From: CAUPWF01 sp964369775
GTDB lineage: Bacteria > Bacillota > Clostridia > Lachnospirales > Lachnospiraceae
NCBI GenBank assembly: GCA_964369775.1
Contig: CAYJHQ010000002.1
Coordinates: 121,940 to 185,939, forward strand
DNA: 64,000 nt
Direction: 5' to 3'
Below are positions 61,312 to 64,000 of this stretch, one piece after another. The notes under the pieces were generated by a model. It was given only the letters and a program-made list of their open reading frames with translations, made no database searches and was not told the origin of the DNA. The stretch's first letter is position 1. Every line of letters starts with the position of its first letter. The position numbers and the translations under genes were made by a program.

Positions 61312-61338
61312 TTATTTAGTATATAAGAAGAAACCCTT

Positions 61339-62421
61339 TTACACAGATAGTAGCTTTGCTTTTAATTCTTGTTCAAGTTTTTGCAATTCTTGCTCTGCGG
61401 TTTGGCGCTTTATGCGACCTTCTTTTTGAATTGCAATCACTTCATCTAGGGTTGAAATCATAGTGGCATTGGTTTCTTGTAAAGTCTCAATATCAACGAG
61501 TCCTCGCTCTGCTTCCTTTGCAGTCTCGATAGTAGACATCTTAAGCATTTCAGCGTTCTTCTTAAGCATCTCATTAGTCATATCTGTTACTTCTCGTTGA
61601 GCTTGCATGGCTTGTTGTGAATGTGCAATTCCAAGTGCGAGTACCATTTGACTTTTCCATAACGGAATTGTGTTGATTATGGTTGACTGAATTTTTTCTG
61701 CCATAACAGAATCATTGTTTTGTACTAAACGAATCTGAGGAGCAGTTTGAATACAGATTGCTCGAGTTAGTTCTAAATCGTGAATCTTCTTTTCAAAACG
61801 ATTACACATTCCGGATAAATCATTTGCTGCTTGTGCATCTTCAGGAAGATTAGAAGCTTGAGCTTTTGCTTTTAACTGAGCTAAATCAGTAGCTATTGTA
61901 GTTTCTAGCTTCTCCTTTCCAGCTTGAATATAAAGGGTGAGTTCTTTAAAGTATTCCTTGTTGTACTCATACATCTGATCTAGTATGGCGATGTCTTTTA
62001 GTAGAGTGCGCTGATGAGTCTCAAGGTGCCCAACGATTCTAGTAATCGTAGAAGAGGCGTCTTCGTACTTTAGTTTTAAGTTTGTAACTTTATCAGTAGT
62101 CTTTTTAAATAAACCAAAGAAGCCTTTTTGTTCTTCGATATTTTCGAAATCTCGTAATTGTATCACCACTTCAGAGAGCATACCACCAAGTTCACCAAAA
62201 TCTTTTGTTTTTACATTAGATAATGTGGATTCAGAAAAATCTGCAACTTTCTTTTGTACATTTACTCCATATTGTAATATAAGATTAGTGTTTGTAAGGT
62301 CGATGGAATTTTTATACTCCTCGATTAACTTACTATCAGAAGGAGTTAATGCAACCTCTGTATTTAATAATTCATTGGAACTAGTTATTCGTGCGTCTTC
62401 AACAAGTGTAATCTGATTCAT
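61339..62421 (-). CDS. TelA-family toxic anion resistance protein
   Basis: Cytoplasmic helical protein of 360 residues in the TelA (tellurite/toxic anion resistance) family. Typical stretches are VNVQKKVADFSESTLSNVKTKDFGELGGML near residue 55, FFGLFKKTTDKV, and IPLWKSQMVLALGIAHSQQAM in the second half. It is rich in predicted coiled coil, especially the last 60 residues. B. subtilis YaaN is a homologue and is also paired with xpaC. The real role is unclear; a link to envelope stress is suspected. It starts 17 bases after xpaC behind AAAAGGAG, so they form one unit. Confidence 0.9.
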   Translation of the reverse strand: MNQITLVEDARITSSNELLNTEVALTPSDSKLIEEYKNSIDLTNTNLILQYGVNVQKKVADFSESTLSNVKTKDFGELGGMLSEVVIQLRDFENIEEQKGFFGLFKKTTDKVTNLKLKYEDASSTITRIVGHLETHQRTLLKDIAILDQMYEYNKEYFKELTLYIQAGKEKLETTIATDLAQLKAKAQASNLPEDAQAANDLSGMCNRFEKKIHDLELTRAICIQTAPQIRLVQNNDSVMAEKIQSTIINTIPLWKSQMVLALGIAHSQQAMQAQREVTDMTNEMLKKNAEMLKMSTIETAKEAERGLVDIETLQETNATMISTLDEVIAIQKEGRIKRQTAEQELQKLEQELKAKLLSV

Positions 62422-62438
62422 AATTATTTATTCTCCTT

Positions 62439-63482
62439 TTATCGTAGTAGTCCGTCTTGGTGTAGCATGGTTTTTAACACTGAAATATCACTGGATATAT
62501 CTAAAGCCTCTTCTTGGTATAGGTTATCAAAGAAGGAGACAAAAGCAATCTGAATAGTATCTAGAATATCTAAAATTTCATTTTTTGTTTTTGTAGTTTG
62601 GGTTGAGGTAATGTTGCTATCCTCAATTCCGCAATATGCATTTAGTAACTTGATTGTTGTTGGTAAATAGTAATTTATAAATTTATGCACTTGGTCTAAT
62701 CTTTCTGGTTTTTGTCCAACATAAGCAAAAATCTTTGTAAGAATCTCCTCCAAATCATCTAATTTCTTGCTGATAATTGCATCGGGAAGTAAGTCGTTAA
62801 CTTTTCGAATCTGACAGATATACTGTTTTCCTTCCATAAGAATAGGGTTTTGTGCATCTACAGCTTTTTGGTTTGCGATTTTTTGTTGCAAAGCGTAGCT
62901 TTGCATGTATTCATTGTAAGATTCTTGACCAAGAAAAATAGTCTGCATATCATGAGAGAAATAGCAATCTTGATACATCTCTTTTTCGATCCAAGTCTTA
63001 AGTTCACGCTGAATTCTTGACGGTTGTCTTTTCATGGTTGTTGCCAGTTCTTTTATAGAACACACATCTTTTTTTGAAAGGAATTTTGCGATTTTTTGGA
63101 ATCGCCCATTATGCATGCAACGTTTTGTACAAGCAACGATTCCTACAATAGAAAGCGTGGAAAGCAAGATGTCTACTAGGAAGTTAACCGGGCTAAACAT
63201 ATTAAACTCATAAAAGTTATACAGCGTAAAACCTAGATTGATGGAGGTATAAAGAATTGCAAAAGGATAGAGAATGCAAAGAGCAATGACAAGTAGCGCA
63301 GTCTGTCCAGATGTGGAGTATGTTGTAATCTGTCTTCTTTTTTGTAAAGGAATAGCAGGTTTTATATAGTTTGTATACACATCTTCACTAAATCCTTTGA
63401 TATCTTTTTTGAAGTTGCTGTAATCACCACTTTTGATTGCTTCATCAAGTTTTTGGTTTATGTTAGAAAAATCAATTTTCAT
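62439..63482 (-). CDS. XpaC-like protein (5-bromo-4-chloroindolyl phosphate hydrolysis family)
   Basis: Protein of 347 residues. Two hydrophobic helices lie at about residues 60-80 and 98-115, with the rest cytoplasmic and helical. The C-terminal half resembles XpaC of B. subtilis (VNDLLPDAIISKKLDDLEEILTKIF, then RLDQVHKFINYYLPTTIKLL). It is followed by telA, the usual XpaC partner. The family name comes from a colony colour phenotype rather than a proven enzyme activity. A winged-helix-like stretch at about residues 135-175 (SKKDVCSIKELATTMKRQPSRIQRELKTWI, in part) is an unusual insertion worth noting. AGAGGAG precedes the ATG. Confidence 0.8.
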   Translation of the reverse strand: MKIDFSNINQKLDEAIKSGDYSNFKKDIKGFSEDVYTNYIKPAIPLQKRRQITTYSTSGQTALLVIALCILYPFAILYTSINLGFTLYNFYEFNMFSPVNFLVDILLSTLSIVGIVACTKRCMHNGRFQKIAKFLSKKDVCSIKELATTMKRQPSRIQRELKTWIEKEMYQDCYFSHDMQTIFLGQESYNEYMQSYALQQKIANQKAVDAQNPILMEGKQYICQIRKVNDLLPDAIISKKLDDLEEILTKIFAYVGQKPERLDQVHKFINYYLPTTIKLLNAYCGIEDSNITSTQTTKTKNEILDILDTIQIAFVSFFDNLYQEEALDISSDISVLKTMLHQDGLLR

Positions 63483-63548
63483 GGTATCTCCTCTTATTTT
63501 TATCTTAAATTATGATTAGAATTATACAAAGGAATTGTAACATAAAAT

Positions 63549-63596
63549 AAAAAAAACAGCAAACAATTAAGTTGTTAGACTTTCTTGTTTGCTGTT
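63549..63596 (-). terminator. terminator after argG
   Basis: CAGCAAACAA (63557-63566) pairs with TTGTTTGCTG (63585-63594). On the minus strand the stem is followed by a run of eight T. Confidence 0.82.
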
Positions 63597-63617
63597 GAAT
63601 GTAATGCTGATATTATA

Positions 63618-64000
63618 CTATTTTTTTGATTCTTCTAACTTCATTGCACGTACTTTTTGAGGTAGTCCAAATAGGTTGATAAATCCTTCTGCGTCATGGT
63701 GATCGTATAATTCACCAGTAGTAAAGCTTGCTAATGCCTCACTATAGAGAGAGTAAGGTGAAGTTGTACCAGCTTTGATGATGTTTCCTTTGTAGAGCTT
63801 GAACTTCACTTCGCCTGTCACGTATTCTTGTGTAGAAGTAATGAATGCTTGAACAGCTTCACGAAGTGGCGTATGCCATTTTCCTTCATATACGATTTGA
63901 GCCATTTTATTACCCATATCTTTCTTGACTTCATAGGTTGCTCTATCAAGAACTAATTCTTCTAATTGTTGGTGAGCTTCCATAAGGATTGTTCCACCTG
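63618..64000 (-). CDS. argG: argininosuccinate synthase, C-terminal part
   Basis: Joins citrulline and aspartate to argininosuccinate in arginine synthesis. Only the last 127 or so residues are in the window, and the frame is open to base 64000 (reading GGTILMEAHQQLEELVLDR), so the start lies to the right. EGKWHTPLREAVQAFITSTQEYVTGEVKFKLYKGNII and YDHHDAEGFINLFGLP, read in parts, are characteristic of the ArgG C-terminal domain. No frameshift is seen. A terminator follows at 63549-63596, so xpaC-telA downstream on the same strand is a separate unit. Confidence 0.95.
   Translation of the reverse strand, partial: GGTILMEAHQQLEELVLDRATYEVKKDMGNKMAQIVYEGKWHTPLREAVQAFITSTQEYVTGEVKFKLYKGNIIKAGTTSPYSLYSEALASFTTGELYDHHDAEGFINLFGLPQKVRAMKLEESKK

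Noticed and set aside
1..64000. Search by eye for CRISPR arrays, insertion sequence ends, integrases, attachment sites and rRNA genes.
   Set aside because: No regularly spaced direct repeats, transposase or integrase motifs, or rRNA-like sequence were found; gene order and base composition look uniformly chromosomal.

Overview
This window is AT-rich chromosomal DNA with the gene content of an anaerobic Firmicute, most likely a member of Clostridia in or near the Lachnospiraceae. The reasons are the gene order recJ-apt-rel-MBL-hemZ-hisS-aspS, the abundance of iron-sulfur and radical SAM enzymes, oxygen-independent HemZ, strong AGGAGG-type ribosome binding sites, a T-box leader, and families common in that group (DUF4364, DUF6512, TIGR01212, a CBS/DRTGG-type pyrophosphatase). 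A chemoreceptor gene suggests a motile cell. I see no phage genes, insertion sequences, CRISPR arrays or rRNA. The window is truncated at both ends, inside recJ on the left and inside argG on the right.

Layout. 1-9306: recJ (3' part), apt, the bifunctional (p)ppGpp enzyme gene rel, a metallo-beta-lactamase-fold hydrolase, hemZ, hisS and aspS, all on +, closed by a terminator. 9438-18647: a LacI-type regulator divergent from a six-gene run (3-hydroxybutyryl-CoA dehydrogenase, thiolase, CoA-transferase, acyl-CoA synthetase, GntP-type permease, glycerate kinase). This looks like an uptake and activation route for a C4 hydroxy or keto acid. 18837-24352: a chemoreceptor, tRNA-Gly, a radical SAM protein with endonuclease IV, and marR-thyA-folA. 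24490-31806: a peptide transporter, a three-gene cassette of unknown role (condensation-like acyltransferase, zinc-ribbon membrane protein, alpha/beta hydrolase), an Xaa-Pro aminopeptidase and an Fe-S aldo-keto reductase. 31817-37132: a T-box-controlled ilvB-ilvN-ilvE operon running on into a methyltransferase and hslO.

37232-49736: housekeeping genes, including an S1-domain protein, a CBS-type pyrophosphatase, a flavin reductase, a MATE exporter, a polysaccharide deacetylase, tcdA, rarA, DUF4364, TIGR01212, rho, rpmE, DUF1385 and prmC, with prfA following. 50915-54251 is the most unusual stretch. It holds a protein joining two 4Fe-4S clusters, an [FeFe]-hydrogenase H-domain with all four H-cluster cysteines, a further Fe-S domain and a GGDEF diguanylate cyclase domain. 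Next to it lie a reductive-dehalogenase-like Fe-S protein and a DM13 lipoprotein. 54341-59043: a PadR-regulated locus with two exact palindromic operator candidates, a DUF2812 gene that appears frameshifted, and a heterodimeric ABC exporter. 59048-64000: a DUF6512 membrane protein, a sodium-dependent (NSS) transporter, telA-xpaC, and the 3' end of argG.

The best candidate for an undescribed system is the hydrogenase-like diguanylate cyclase at 50915-52660. It reads as a one-protein gas or redox sensor with a c-di-GMP output. All assignments were made by reading motifs; no database search was run.
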